NCBI GenBank assembly: GCA_012032345.1
Contig: JAAUQI010000003.1
Span: 90,842 to 154,841 of the forward strand
DNA length: 64,000 bases
Source of the DNA: Leptolyngbyaceae cyanobacterium RM1_1_2
GTDB taxonomy: Bacteria; Cyanobacteriota; Cyanobacteriia; Phormidesmidales; Phormidesmidaceae
Reading direction: 5' to 3'
In this document: one piece after another, positions 26,898 to 36,643 of the stretch
Layout: every line of letters starts with the position of its first letter
Position numbering within the stretch: the first letter of the stretch is position 1
Made by a program: the position numbers and the translations under genes
The notes under the pieces: model-generated
Told to the model about the DNA's origin: nothing
What the model saw: the letters and a program-made list of their open reading frames with translations, nothing else
Databases searched by the model: none

Positions 26898-27877
26898 AGC
26901 TTTTAGTCACAGGTGCCTCGGGGTTTCTGGGTCGAGCCGTGGTTGCTGCCGCCCTGCAGCACGGTCATCAGGTTGCAGCGATGCTCCGGCCTAAAACTGA
27001 CGCAGCTCGTCTTGACTGGCACACTCACGAGGCCGTTAGCCTGGTGCGTTTAGATTTGCGGCAGCGACGCGGTTTAGCCGATGCTGTTAGCGGCTGTGAC
27101 GCGGTAGTTCACCTAGCGGCGGTCAAAGGCGGAGAGTTTTATGAGCAGTTTGCCGGAACTATCGTAGCCACTGAAAATTTACTCGCTGCCATGCTAGAGG
27201 CAGATGTTAAAAGACTGGTAGCCATCAGCACGTTCTCGGTTTATGACTATCTACAGCTACCCCAAGGGGCACTGCTAGATGAAAGTGCGCCGATTGAGGA
27301 TGAGCCTGCTCATCGAGATGGCTATGCTCAAACCAAGCTGATTCAGGAAGACCTAGTCCACGATTTTCAACAGCAGCACGCTGGCCAAGTCACTGTCATC
27401 AGACCGGGCATGGTTTATGGGCCTGATAACCTCTGGAATCCGTGCCTGGGAGAAGAGTTTGGCAGTCGCTTTCTGCGGGTTGGGGCGTCAGGCTGTATGC
27501 CGCTGACCTATGTGGAAAACTGTGCTGAGGCCATTGTGCTGGCAGCTGAAAAAGATGAGGCTGTGGGGCAAACAATTAATATTGTTGACGATCATCTCCC
27601 CAGTAAAAAGGCTTTTGCTGAGGCTCTGCTCAAACAAGACCCCAACCCACCTAAAGTGACGCCTGTGAGCTGGGCGTTTATGCAGTTCTTGGCCGGGGCT
27701 GCCTGGTTTATCAACCAGAAACTGCTCAAAGGTCAGGCCAAACTCCCCGGACTTTTGGTGCCAGCAAAGCTGCATGGGCGTTTTAGGCCCCATCGCTATA
27801 GCAATCAAAAAGCCAAGCAGCTGCTGGGCTGGTCGCCTCAGGTTTCTCTAGAGGAGGCCATTAGCCGCAGTCTTTAG
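26894..27877 (+). CDS. NAD-dependent epimerase/dehydratase (extended SDR)
   Basis: 327 residues. Cofactor loop VTGASGFLGRAVV, a Ser in AISTFSVYDYLQLP, and YAQTK with the catalytic Tyr and Lys mark an extended SDR that epimerises or dehydrates nucleotide sugars. It overlaps the upstream oxidoreductase by 4 bases (ATGA). The C-terminal portion includes a hydrophobic patch around WAFMQFLAGAAWFINQKLL that is slightly unusual for the family and might be membrane-facing. The exact sugar is not readable from sequence. Confidence 0.9.
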   Translation: MKLLVTGASGFLGRAVVAAALQHGHQVAAMLRPKTDAARLDWHTHEAVSLVRLDLRQRRGLADAVSGCDAVVHLAAVKGGEFYEQFAGTIVATENLLAAMLEADVKRLVAISTFSVYDYLQLPQGALLDESAPIEDEPAHRDGYAQTKLIQEDLVHDFQQQHAGQVTVIRPGMVYGPDNLWNPCLGEEFGSRFLRVGASGCMPLTYVENCAEAIVLAAEKDEAVGQTINIVDDHLPSKKAFAEALLKQDPNPPKVTPVSWAFMQFLAGAAWFINQKLLKGQAKLPGLLVPAKLHGRFRPHRYSNQKAKQLLGWSPQVSLEEAISRSL

Positions 27878-27942
27878 AGTCTGACAGAGTGGCTAAATTT
27901 TCATCATTGGGCTGAGTAAAAGTTTTTACCAGGAGTCTTTTT

Positions 27943-29202
27943 ATGCGGATTGGCTACCTCACAGGAGAATATCCTCGGGCAACTGACACTTTTATTCAGC
28001 GAGAAGTGGCGGCTTTGCGAGCGTTAGATATAGATATTCAAACTTTCTCTGTCCGCAAACCCGATCAGTCCCACGCGGTAGGCTTGGAGCAAAAAGAGGA
28101 GCGCGATCGCACGCTTTATTTACTGCCGACAAACCTGCTCAAAATATTGTTTGCGCATCTGGCTCTACTCCTGCGATCGCCACTACGCTACTTCAAGGCT
28201 TTACAGCTTGCTGGGAAGACTTCTCAACCAGGCATCAAAGGCGCTCTATATCAGGCTTTTTACTTTGCCGAAGCGGGGCTGCTAGCCGCACAGGTGCAGC
28301 GGCTTTCGATTCAGCACCTGCATAATCACCTAGCCAACTCTAGCTGCACAGTCGCTATGCTGGCTGCTAAGCTGGGGGGTTTTACCTTTAGCTTTACACT
28401 ACACGGCCCTCATATCTTTTTTGAGCCACACCGCTGGCGTCTCGACGAGAAAATTAAGCAGGCACTTTTTGTGAGCTGCATCAGTCATTTTTGCCGTAGT
28501 CAGGCTATGCTGTTTGCCCCAATCGAAACCTGGGACAAGATGCCTATCATTCACTGCGGTGTTGAGCCAGATTTGTTTGCACCCACCCAGAATCTAACCG
28601 AGCAGGTCAAGCTGCTGTATGTGGGGCGCTTGGCGGCGATGAAAGGGCTACCGATTTTATTGAAGAGCCTGGTGCAGTTGAAAGAGGCACACCCGAATTT
28701 GCAGCTTACTGTCGTAGGGGATGGAGAAGAACGCACTAGCTTAGAGGCTAGCGTTCAGCAGCTAGGTCTACAGTCGATGGTTGAGTTTGTGGGCTATCAG
28801 TCTCAGTCGTCTGTACGGCAATATCTGCAGCAAACTGACATTTTTGTTTTGCCTAGCTTTGCTGAGGGTGTCCCTGTGGTGCTGATGGAGGCAATGGCTA
28901 CCCAAGTCCCCGTGATTGCAACGCGCATTGCCGGAATTAGCGAACTGGTTGAAGAGGGACAGAGCGGCTATCTGGTGCCGCCAAGTGATACAGAGGCGCT
29001 GAGAGAGAAGATAGAAGTTTTGATAAAGAACTCAGATATGCGACTGCAAATGGGAAAGGTTGGGCGTAAAAAAATAGAAGAAGCTTTTAATGTTCACAAC
29101 GAAGCCAAAAAAATTAAGCAAACTCTGGTCTCACTTTTACACGATAAGGTTCAAAATCCAAGCTCTGGGCTTGTCAGTTCTGGCCTGCTGGTTGACCCCT
29201 GA
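27943..29202 (+). CDS. glycosyltransferase family 4, colanic-acid type
   Basis: 419-residue GT4 enzyme. The N-terminus RIGYLTGEYPRATDTFIQRE matches the family of colanic-acid-type (WcaL/AmsK-like) transferases, and IQHLHNHLANSS and FTLHGPHIFFEP are typical. The C-terminal domain has LLYVGRLAAMKGLPILLKSL and the donor motif PSFAEGVPVVLMEAMATQVP with the conserved Glu pair. HIP1 sites occur in the coding sequence. It precedes the flippase by 74 bases. Specificity unknown. Confidence 0.9.
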   Translation: MRIGYLTGEYPRATDTFIQREVAALRALDIDIQTFSVRKPDQSHAVGLEQKEERDRTLYLLPTNLLKILFAHLALLLRSPLRYFKALQLAGKTSQPGIKGALYQAFYFAEAGLLAAQVQRLSIQHLHNHLANSSCTVAMLAAKLGGFTFSFTLHGPHIFFEPHRWRLDEKIKQALFVSCISHFCRSQAMLFAPIETWDKMPIIHCGVEPDLFAPTQNLTEQVKLLYVGRLAAMKGLPILLKSLVQLKEAHPNLQLTVVGDGEERTSLEASVQQLGLQSMVEFVGYQSQSSVRQYLQQTDIFVLPSFAEGVPVVLMEAMATQVPVIATRIAGISELVEEGQSGYLVPPSDTEALREKIEVLIKNSDMRLQMGKVGRKKIEEAFNVHNEAKKIKQTLVSLLHDKVQNPSSGLVSSGLLVDP

Positions 29203-29276
29203 CTTTCGTACAGATAGCAACGTCTTGAAAGCATCACCTGATTAATTTTCTCTCAGCCCACTATTAGGAAATTTTA

Positions 29277-30803
29277 GTGACTAAGCCGCCAAAACTTTCC
29301 CCAGAGAAGGTTGATTCTCAACAGTTCTTTCACACTGAACACCTGAAGGCCGATCTGAAGGGGCGCTCAGTCAGAGGGGCTACCGTCACGATGGTGGCTC
29401 AGGGATTTAAGTTTGTGCTGCGGACGGGATCAACAGCAGTGTTGGCTCGTTTACTGGTGCCGCAAGATTATGGACTCATCGGCATGGCTACGGTGGTTGT
29501 GGGCTTTGCCCAAATCTTTAAAGATTTGGGTTTGGCAAATGCAACTGTGCAAAAGGCTGAAGTCACCCACGCCCAGGTCAGCACCCTGTTTTGGCTAAAC
29601 ATGGGGATGAGTATGATAGTGGCGCTGATTGTGGCGGTGACCGCTCCTGTTGTGGCCTGGTTTTATGATGATTCTCGCCTGATCTGGGTCACTGCGGCCC
29701 TAGCGAGTACGTTCGTATTTGGCGGTTTGGCTGTGCAGCATCAGGCGCTGCTAAGACGGCAGATGCGCTTTAACACGATCGCCAAGATTGACATTAGCTC
29801 TATGACGGTCAGCGCCGGTGCTGCCGTTGTCGCGGCTCTTTTGGGTGCAGGCTATTGGTCACTGGTTGTTGGAGAAATAGCAAGGGCAGCCACTGATGTC
29901 ATCGGCTCTTGGCTAACCTGCGGTTGGCGTCCGGGGAGAATGCAGCTAAAGTCTGGCGTCGGCTCGATGGTTGCTTATGGAGGCAACTTGACAGCATTCA
30001 ATGTAGTCAACTATTTTTCCCGTAATTTAGACAATGTACTAATTGGTAAATACTGGGGAGCAGCACAGCTAGGACTGTACGCAAAAGCGTATCAGCTAGT
30101 TTTGCTGCCAATTCAGCAAATTAATATTCCAGTGACTAATGTAGCTTTACCAGCATTAAGCCGATTACAGCTAGAACCAGAAAGATATTGTAATTACTAT
30201 TACAAAGCTATTCTCCTGATTACCACGGTTGGCATGCCAATTGTAGCATTTATGTTTGCTTCTGCAGATAAAGTCATTCTCTTATTGCTAGGTGACCAAT
30301 GGCTTGAAGTTGTTCCTATCTTTCGTTTTTTAATGCCAGCTGCCTTTCTTGGGACATTTAACGTAGCAACTGGATGGGCATATCAATCTTTAGGAAGAAC
30401 GGATCGTCAGTTTCTATGGGGAATATTCTCATCCCTTAGCAATGTAATAGGCTTCATAGTTGGCATTCGATGGGGAGCAGTTGGTGTAGCAGCAGTTTTT
30501 GGACTAACAAGACCATTATTTCTAGTACCTTCGATGATGTATTGCTTTCAAGGTACACCCTTGAAAGCAAGCAGTTTCTTCAAAACACTGGCCCGACCAA
30601 CTTTAGCATCACTGGTTGCTGCAGGTTTAGTTATAGCATTAAGTTACTTCTTAACAAGTAAGTTAAATCTCTTAATTGGTCTATCTTTAGATATTGCTGT
30701 ATATGGGCTGACTTATATTGCTATTTGGATAGGTCTCCCTGACGGGAAAAATACATTTTTGGAAATTCTTAAATTATTAAAAGCTTCTAAAGCGAAGAAA
30801 TAA
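29277..30803 (+). CDS. Wzx-like polysaccharide flippase
   Basis: 508 residues, GTG start with AGGA about 8 bases upstream. Twelve or more hydrophobic segments identify an MVF/MATE-like lipopolysaccharide biosynthesis flippase (lipid-linked oligosaccharide flippase), beginning GATVTMVAQGFKFVLRTGST and including ARLLVPQDYGLIGMATVVVG. It moves lipid-linked repeat units across the inner membrane. G+C is about 52% up to base 30000 and about 33% in the next 60 bases, falling to about 30% near the end, so the gene is a mosaic. A weak terminator-like hairpin follows the stop. Confidence 0.92.
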   Translation: MTKPPKLSPEKVDSQQFFHTEHLKADLKGRSVRGATVTMVAQGFKFVLRTGSTAVLARLLVPQDYGLIGMATVVVGFAQIFKDLGLANATVQKAEVTHAQVSTLFWLNMGMSMIVALIVAVTAPVVAWFYDDSRLIWVTAALASTFVFGGLAVQHQALLRRQMRFNTIAKIDISSMTVSAGAAVVAALLGAGYWSLVVGEIARAATDVIGSWLTCGWRPGRMQLKSGVGSMVAYGGNLTAFNVVNYFSRNLDNVLIGKYWGAAQLGLYAKAYQLVLLPIQQINIPVTNVALPALSRLQLEPERYCNYYYKAILLITTVGMPIVAFMFASADKVILLLLGDQWLEVVPIFRFLMPAAFLGTFNVATGWAYQSLGRTDRQFLWGIFSSLSNVIGFIVGIRWGAVGVAAVFGLTRPLFLVPSMMYCFQGTPLKASSFFKTLARPTLASLVAAGLVIALSYFLTSKLNLLIGLSLDIAVYGLTYIAIWIGLPDGKNTFLEILKLLKASKAKK

Positions 30804-30829
30804 AAAGGTACAGCACCTTTGCCTTTTTT
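30803..30829 (+). terminator. weak Rho-independent terminator after the flippase gene
   Basis: AAAGGT and ACCTTT form a 6-bp stem (about 30804-30820) with a 5-base loop, followed by GCC and a run of six T. Stability is low. Confidence 0.4.
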
Positions 30830-30859
30830 AAAATTAACTTAAATTGCGAAATTTTGAGT

Positions 30860-31822
30860 ATGCGAGAAAATCTGACAAATGAGTCGCCTATTTTTGTTGT
30901 TGGTATGCCACGTTCTGGAACAACTCTTTTCAGTTCGATGTTGTCCTCTCACTCTTGCATTAGTATCTCACCCGAATCACATTTTCTGAGCTATTGGGTT
31001 AAGAAAAACTCTTATCTAAATATCGATTGCCATAAAGACTTTAAATTTTTCTGGGAACAATTTAGTAAAAGCAAACGTTTTTCTTACTTTGGTGTCAACG
31101 CAGACAAAGTGTTATCTCGTATCCTTTCAGAGGATGAGCTTAGTTATAAAGTAATTTTTACTAGCCTCTTAAGAGAGTATGTAGACAAAATGGGCAAATC
31201 TCGATGGGGTGAAAAAACTCCTGCACACTACTCTCATGTTGATCAACTACTTACTTGGTACCCAAAAGCTCGAATTATATGGATGGTTCGAGATCCTAAA
31301 GCGGTTGTTTCATCTCTGCTAAAAGTTGAATGGGCTAGTTCACACGCATATGTCAATGCTGAGACATGGCGAGATAGTATGTTGCTTTTTGATGAAAAAT
31401 GGTCAAAGGACAGGCGAGTAAAGCTATTAAAGTATGAAGACATAGTAGTCGATCCTGAATCTAAGCTTCGAGAAATTTGTGAGTTTATTGATGAAGATTA
31501 TGATTCAGTCATGCTTGAAAGATCAGAGGAAAGTAGTCCTATTATTAATCGTACTGGTTGGGCAGATACTCACCTCAGAGCTGCACTAAAACCTGTTAAC
31601 AGCGCTTCATTAGAGAAATGGCGCTCAAGTTTATCGACTACACAGGTTGCTGTAGTAGAAAAGATTACTAGAGACACGATGATAAAGTATGGCTATAAAG
31701 CTAGTACGCACGGATTAAACGTTAAAGAGTTTATTCAGTTAATAGCTGTTAAAAGATGGCGAAAAATATCACAGTTCCTGAGCAGAAGAAGCCCAAAGTT
31801 AAAATATAATAAAGAACCATAA
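30860..31822 (+). CDS. sulfotransferase
   Basis: 320 residues from the ATG at 30860; a TTG two codons earlier is less likely. The N-terminal PIFVVGMPRSGTTLFSSML is the 5'-phosphosulfate-binding loop of the sulfotransferase family and RIIWMVRDPKAVVSSLL the 3'-phosphate motif. It likely moves sulfate from PAPS to a sugar in the polysaccharide. It starts 57 bases after the flippase stop and is followed 9 bases later by a pyruvyl transferase; the two are surely co-transcribed. AT-rich, with no HIP1 site, like its neighbours up to 34.2 kb. Confidence 0.9.
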   Translation: MRENLTNESPIFVVGMPRSGTTLFSSMLSSHSCISISPESHFLSYWVKKNSYLNIDCHKDFKFFWEQFSKSKRFSYFGVNADKVLSRILSEDELSYKVIFTSLLREYVDKMGKSRWGEKTPAHYSHVDQLLTWYPKARIIWMVRDPKAVVSSLLKVEWASSHAYVNAETWRDSMLLFDEKWSKDRRVKLLKYEDIVVDPESKLREICEFIDEDYDSVMLERSEESSPIINRTGWADTHLRAALKPVNSASLEKWRSSLSTTQVAVVEKITRDTMIKYGYKASTHGLNVKEFIQLIAVKRWRKISQFLSRRSPKLKYNKEP

Positions 31823-31831
31823 GGAAGAGTT

Positions 31832-32980
31832 ATGAGCGGAACAAAAAAAGTTGCAATTTGTGGTTTTTACGGAAACTATAACCTTGGAGACGAGGCAATG
31901 CTTACTGGCATGTTGAATCTTCTTAAAAAACAGTCTGACGAATTGTCTTTTGTTGTGTTTTCAAGTGATCCAAAAGATACCCAAAATCGTTATAAAGTTC
32001 AAACAGTACATCGCCTTGCAGGAAACTTGAGATGCAAATTTCAAAGATTCTTGCAAATTTTAGAAAGTCAATACTTTATTCTCGGTGGCGGCGATCTACT
32101 ACGGGATAGTTTGCAATCTTCTGTTGCTTCATCGTGGCTTCAGACTTTACAGCAGGCTTTGAATTTTAACTGTAAAACAATTGTGCTTGGAGTCAGCGTA
32201 GGTGATATCTGGAGAGAAGAAACTAAGGCTTTAATCACTAAAACGCTGAATCGAGTTGACTTCTTGGCAGTTCGTGATGCCCAATCTAAATGTAAACTTG
32301 AGGAGTTAGGAGTCAAAAAAACAATTCATATAATATCTGATCTAGCGCTAGAAGCTTTGCCTCAATTTTCTCAGTCCGAAAGTATTCCTAACAAGCCATT
32401 GCAAATAGGTGTTTCAGTACGGCACTTAAGTAACCGAGGCTCGTCAGTAGATATTGATACATATCCAACTCTTCAAAAAGAGATAGCTTCTACAATAGAT
32501 TTTTTAATTGAGCATTACGGCGTAGTAGCGCATTTTTTGCCTTTGCGAACTTTTAAGGATCAATACCACCATACTGATGACGATTACGTTAGTTCTTTGG
32601 GAGTTTTACGTCACAGTCGTTTCTCATCTAACTGTGTAGTTCATCGATATTTTGAGTCTGTTGAAGCTCTAAGTACAAGGATAGGCTCTTTAGATATGAT
32701 GATTGGAATGAGGTTACACTCTCTAATTTTAGCTGCCGGAGCAGGAATTCCAGTCATAGGGTTAGAGTACGATCCTAAAGTAGGTGGATTCATGGCGGAA
32801 ATTAATCAATCTGAACTTGCAATCCCTATCAGGGAATTTGAGAGTGAAAAATCTTTGCCCAAAATTACAAAGGTATTAGATGATTTACCCAAAGCTCGTT
32901 TATCCGTTCAGGATGGGATCGAAGTCTATAAACAAAAAAGGTCGAAAGCAAGAGAAAGTTTATTAGAACTCTTTTCTTAA
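31832..32980 (+). CDS. polysaccharide pyruvyl transferase (CsaB-like)
   Basis: 382 residues. KKVAICGFYGNYNLGDEAML at the N-terminus, FILGGGDLLRDS and GSLDMMIGMRLHSLILAAGA are the three signature regions of the pyruvyl transferase family that ketalates sugars with phosphoenolpyruvate. The GNYNLGDEA form is that of CsaB, which pyruvylates cell-wall polymer in bacteria including cyanobacteria. Its product adds a negative charge to the surface glycan. It is 9 bases downstream of a sulfotransferase. Family call is firm; the exact substrate is not. Confidence 0.92.
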   Translation: MSGTKKVAICGFYGNYNLGDEAMLTGMLNLLKKQSDELSFVVFSSDPKDTQNRYKVQTVHRLAGNLRCKFQRFLQILESQYFILGGGDLLRDSLQSSVASSWLQTLQQALNFNCKTIVLGVSVGDIWREETKALITKTLNRVDFLAVRDAQSKCKLEELGVKKTIHIISDLALEALPQFSQSESIPNKPLQIGVSVRHLSNRGSSVDIDTYPTLQKEIASTIDFLIEHYGVVAHFLPLRTFKDQYHHTDDDYVSSLGVLRHSRFSSNCVVHRYFESVEALSTRIGSLDMMIGMRLHSLILAAGAGIPVIGLEYDPKVGGFMAEINQSELAIPIREFESEKSLPKITKVLDDLPKARLSVQDGIEVYKQKRSKARESLLELFS

Positions 32981-33068
32981 CTCACCTGTTAAGTAAATCA
33001 GTCTTTGATTTGTCTATAAGCTCTTAAAAAGCATTTATACAAAAGTAATTTCATCAATTAATAGTAAG

Positions 33069-34175
33069 ATGCAAAATTCTCCTTCTAAAATTAGGGTTTT
33101 AACTCCTCAAGTCGAAATCCAAGGTAATAAGTACTTATCTTGCTTATGGATGGCAGTTCAAAAGTTTGCAGTAGAAGTTGATACGTTTAGTACTGACAAG
33201 GACAACAAATATGATCTTACTCAAGTTAGAGCTGGTAGAAAGATAGGGAATATAATTCACATTCATTGGATAAATGGTTTTTGCAACTTTAAAGACTACT
33301 CAGGAAATATTTGGATAAGCAGAGTTGGCACACTCTTTCTAAGCTTAAAAAACCTGTTAGCACTAAGTCTATTGAAACTAAAAGGATACAAGATTGTTTG
33401 GACAATTCATAATAGTATTTCTCACGGATCAAAAGTCATGCTGCGCGAACGGCTTTTTAGAAGAGGGCTGAGTTCCTTGTGCAGCGATATTCTCGTTATG
33501 AGCGAGTACAGTCGTCAGCAATTTTCTCAGATTTACGGGCGCACTCACCGAGTTCATATTGTTCCTCACGGAAACTATATTGGTGCTTACCCAAACGAAA
33601 TTAGCCTTGCGGATGCTCGAAACAAGCTAGACATACCTGTAGATGCAAAGGTTTTTCTCCATATAGGACTGATTCGTGGGTATAAGGGCATTAATGATTT
33701 GATAGATGCTTTTAAGCAAATCGATGATAACAACTGCTTTCTTTTAATTGCAGGAGCCTGTCTAGATGCTGACCTTCGCCAAGAGATTGAACTAGCCGCC
33801 AAAAATGACGATCGAGTTCGACTTCATCTAGAATTTATTAATGATTCCGAAATTCAGATTTACATAAATGCTTGTAACTGGGTTGTACTCCCCTACAAAA
33901 AAATTCTTAACTCTGGATCAGCTTTACTAGCGCTTTCGTTTTCCAGACCTGTGATCGTTCCCCAACGCGGTTCTTTAACTGAACTGATTATCCATGGGCA
34001 ACAAGGATTCACTTATGTAAGTGACGATGAACTGCCCCAAATGCTAAAACTCGCGTTGAGCACGCCGCAAAATTCCTGGCAGCAAATGTGTGAGCAGGCT
34101 TATACACTAGCCAAAAAATTTGACTGGTCTGATATTGGAGCACAGCTCTACCAAATTTATCAAAAAAGTGCCTGA
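33069..34175 (+). CDS. glycosyltransferase family 4-like
   Basis: 368 residues, GT-B fold. The N-terminal domain contains IIHIHWINGF and KIVWTIHNSISHGS, typical of a subset of group 1 enzymes. The C-terminal domain shows FLHIGLIRGYKGINDLIDAF and VVLPYKKILNSGSALLALSF, a variant of the donor site in which the usual EG is replaced by NSGS; this pattern is seen in GumK-like branches. AT-rich; no membrane segment. Substrate unknown. Confidence 0.82.
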   Translation: MQNSPSKIRVLTPQVEIQGNKYLSCLWMAVQKFAVEVDTFSTDKDNKYDLTQVRAGRKIGNIIHIHWINGFCNFKDYSGNIWISRVGTLFLSLKNLLALSLLKLKGYKIVWTIHNSISHGSKVMLRERLFRRGLSSLCSDILVMSEYSRQQFSQIYGRTHRVHIVPHGNYIGAYPNEISLADARNKLDIPVDAKVFLHIGLIRGYKGINDLIDAFKQIDDNNCFLLIAGACLDADLRQEIELAAKNDDRVRLHLEFINDSEIQIYINACNWVVLPYKKILNSGSALLALSFSRPVIVPQRGSLTELIIHGQQGFTYVSDDELPQMLKLALSTPQNSWQQMCEQAYTLAKKFDWSDIGAQLYQIYQKSA

Positions 34176-34229
34176 TCAGAATCTAATTTACTTACTAAAA
34201 ATTTAATGCAGTAACGTAGCTAAATTCTA

Positions 34230-35321
34230 ATGACGTCTACATCCTTGAAACCTCTGATATATCCAGTCTATTTTGTTTTTCAAGAAAACACAGATGACTT
34301 GCAGAAGCTACTCAAAGACAGCGATGCCAAGCCGGTTGAAATACTACTAGATGAGATCTATCAGCACTTTAGTCAAGTTACGTCTCATACAGCACCTATT
34401 AACTGGGCCTTACAAACTTTCCTGTACCTAAAACGTAAGGGACTCGACGTTCACCTAACGTCAAATTACGTACCCAACCAAATCTGCATTGTCCCCTACG
34501 ACTTTTTATCCACTAGAGGATTTATATCCAACGCCTACGTAGTGGCTTGTCAATACGATCGAGGCCGACCCCAGATTTGTCATCAGCGCATCGTTCAAAA
34601 CAAGCTCAACGTCATCGACAAAACCGATCACTTTATTCCTCACTGGCCCCAGCCCAATCTGATCCCCAGAGATCCCAGCCGGGGCTTTGCCCTCAAAAAC
34701 TTGGGTTACAAAGGTCGAGAATACAACCTAGCTTCTCCATTCAAGCAGCCCGACTTTCTCAAACAGCTCGAAGCAATGGAGATCGCCCTCTCGTTTAGCA
34801 ACAGCAACAGCGATTTGCGCGGAGCTTGGCAAGACTGGAATAGCTATCAAGAAATTGACGTGATCTTAGCCGTTCGCAACAGTCCCCCCTATCATCTAGA
34901 CTTTAAGCCTGCCAGCAAGCTAGTCAACGCCTGGATGGCTGGCTGCCCAGCCCTGTTAGGGCCTGAACCCGCCTACCAACAGCTACGGCAATCAGAGCTA
35001 GACTATATCGAAGTTCAAAATCCAGATGACATTATCTCAGCCCTACAGCGCCTGAAGCAAGATTCGTCCCTATACGAGGCAATGGTCAAGAACGGTCTGC
35101 ACAGGGCTAAAGAGTTCACCCCCGACAAAATCTGCGATCGCTGGCAAGATGTTTTGGCAGGGCCTATTACTCAAGGCTACGAACAATGGCGACAGGAACC
35201 TGCACCGAAAAAAGCGTTTAATAAATCCGCTGGACTCGTCTGGCAAGTCTTGAGACACAGGCAAATTCGCAACGACTTCTGGCAAAATGTCAGAAACAAT
35301 CCCAAACCTTTCGCTGAATAG
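34230..35321 (+). CDS. putative glycosyltransferase, GT-B-like, weakly conserved
   Basis: 363 residues. The C-terminal half has features of a GT-B donor domain: DVILAVRNSPPYHLDFKPA, then SKLVNAWMAGCPALLGPEPA, and a helix-rich end. The N-terminal half lacks a known motif. No membrane segment. Composition changes inside the gene: about 35% G+C near 34.29 kb, about 43% near 34.41 kb and about 52% by 34.59 kb. This marks the right edge of the AT-rich block. I place it among glycosyltransferases from fold-like motifs and context; a confident family is not possible. Confidence 0.6.
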   Translation: MTSTSLKPLIYPVYFVFQENTDDLQKLLKDSDAKPVEILLDEIYQHFSQVTSHTAPINWALQTFLYLKRKGLDVHLTSNYVPNQICIVPYDFLSTRGFISNAYVVACQYDRGRPQICHQRIVQNKLNVIDKTDHFIPHWPQPNLIPRDPSRGFALKNLGYKGREYNLASPFKQPDFLKQLEAMEIALSFSNSNSDLRGAWQDWNSYQEIDVILAVRNSPPYHLDFKPASKLVNAWMAGCPALLGPEPAYQQLRQSELDYIEVQNPDDIISALQRLKQDSSLYEAMVKNGLHRAKEFTPDKICDRWQDVLAGPITQGYEQWRQEPAPKKAFNKSAGLVWQVLRHRQIRNDFWQNVRNNPKPFAE

Positions 35322-35566
35322 TAGATTTTTTACTAAGGAACTTCTTCCTAAAATTTGAGTCTTTGAGTCTCTTTCTGTACTTTTTTATCCAGCCTATTAA
35401 AGGGCTGCTTTCCCACACCTTTCAATAATGTTTGGCTTGATACAATTTTGGCTTCGAGGCTGTAGATTGATTCAGATAGATTTGTATTTTTTATTAACTC
35501 AAAATTACTATACATATTTCGTAGCATTGTCTCTAGAATAGAGCAGGTAAACCAAGGTAATTTTGA

Positions 35567-36556
35567 ATGCCTCAAACAGTTTTGGTTACAGGTGGCGCAG
35601 GTTACATTGGCTCTCATGCGGTTAAAGGGCTGCAAGCATCAGGCTACAACGTGATCGTTCTTGACAACCTAGTCTACGGCCATCGGGAAATTATTGAAGA
35701 GGTATTGCAGGCCAAACTGATTAAAGGAGATATCAGCGATCGCGCTCTGCTCGACAATCTCTTTGCCAGCCATCAGATTGACGCCGTCATGCACTTCGCC
35801 GCTTACATCTTTGTAGGCGAATCCGTCGAAAATCCGGCCAAATACTACCGCAATAACGTTGTCGGCACACTAACCCTGCTAGAAGCTATGGTCGCCGCAG
35901 GCATCAAAAACCTGGTGTTTTCCTCCACCTGCGCTACCTACGGCCCCCCGCAGCAAATCCCGCTGACCGAAGATCATCCCCAGTTCCCCATCAGTCCCTA
36001 CGGCATGACCAAGCTCATGGTCGAGAAAATGCTGGCAGACTTTGATTCAGCCTACGGCCTCAAGTCTGTGTGCTTTCGCTACTTCAACGCAGCAGGGGCT
36101 GACCCTTCAGGCAAACAGGGAGAAGACCACAATCCTGAAACTCACCTGATCCCGCTGGTGCTGCTGGCCGCTTTGGGTAAGCGCAGCGCCATTTCAATTT
36201 TTGGCACCGACTACCCGACCCCAGACGGTACCTGTATTCGAGACTATATCCACGTCAGCGACCTAGCTCAGGCTCACATTTTAGGCGTGCAGTATTTGCT
36301 GGAGCAGGGTGAGAGCGCTGCCTTCAACTTGGGCAACGGCAACGGCTTTTCTGTCAAAGAAGTGATCGAAACAGCCAAACAGGTTACAGGCCGAGACTTT
36401 AAGGTAGAGCTACGCGATCGCCGTCCTGGAGATCCTGCTGTTCTCGTTGGCAGCAGCGAGAAGGCCCAAAAAGTTTTAGGCTGGCAGCCCCAGTACTCCA
36501 GCCTGGAAACCATGATTGACCATGCCTGGCAGTGGCATCAGCAGCGCCATTGCTAA
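35567..36556 (+). CDS. galE: UDP-glucose 4-epimerase
   Basis: 329-residue extended SDR. NAD-binding TVLVTGGAGYIGSHAVKGLQ, active-site Ser in VFSSTCATYG and YGMTK with catalytic Tyr and Lys match GalE, which interconverts UDP-glucose and UDP-galactose. The substrate-binding RYFNAAGADPSGKQGEDH is also diagnostic. Length is normal for GalE. It supplies UDP-galactose for the surrounding glycan genes. The 245 bases upstream hold no gene; the start codon at 35567 has a weak AGGTAA 6 bases upstream. Confidence 0.95.
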   Translation: MPQTVLVTGGAGYIGSHAVKGLQASGYNVIVLDNLVYGHREIIEEVLQAKLIKGDISDRALLDNLFASHQIDAVMHFAAYIFVGESVENPAKYYRNNVVGTLTLLEAMVAAGIKNLVFSSTCATYGPPQQIPLTEDHPQFPISPYGMTKLMVEKMLADFDSAYGLKSVCFRYFNAAGADPSGKQGEDHNPETHLIPLVLLAALGKRSAISIFGTDYPTPDGTCIRDYIHVSDLAQAHILGVQYLLEQGESAAFNLGNGNGFSVKEVIETAKQVTGRDFKVELRDRRPGDPAVLVGSSEKAQKVLGWQPQYSSLETMIDHAWQWHQQRHC

Positions 36557-36643
36557 ACTATCAAGCCTGTGTTGAGATCTGAGACTGGTGCAATTCGAGG
36601 ATTCTTGCTGATTAGTATCTAGCACTCGCTGAGGAAGCGTAAC

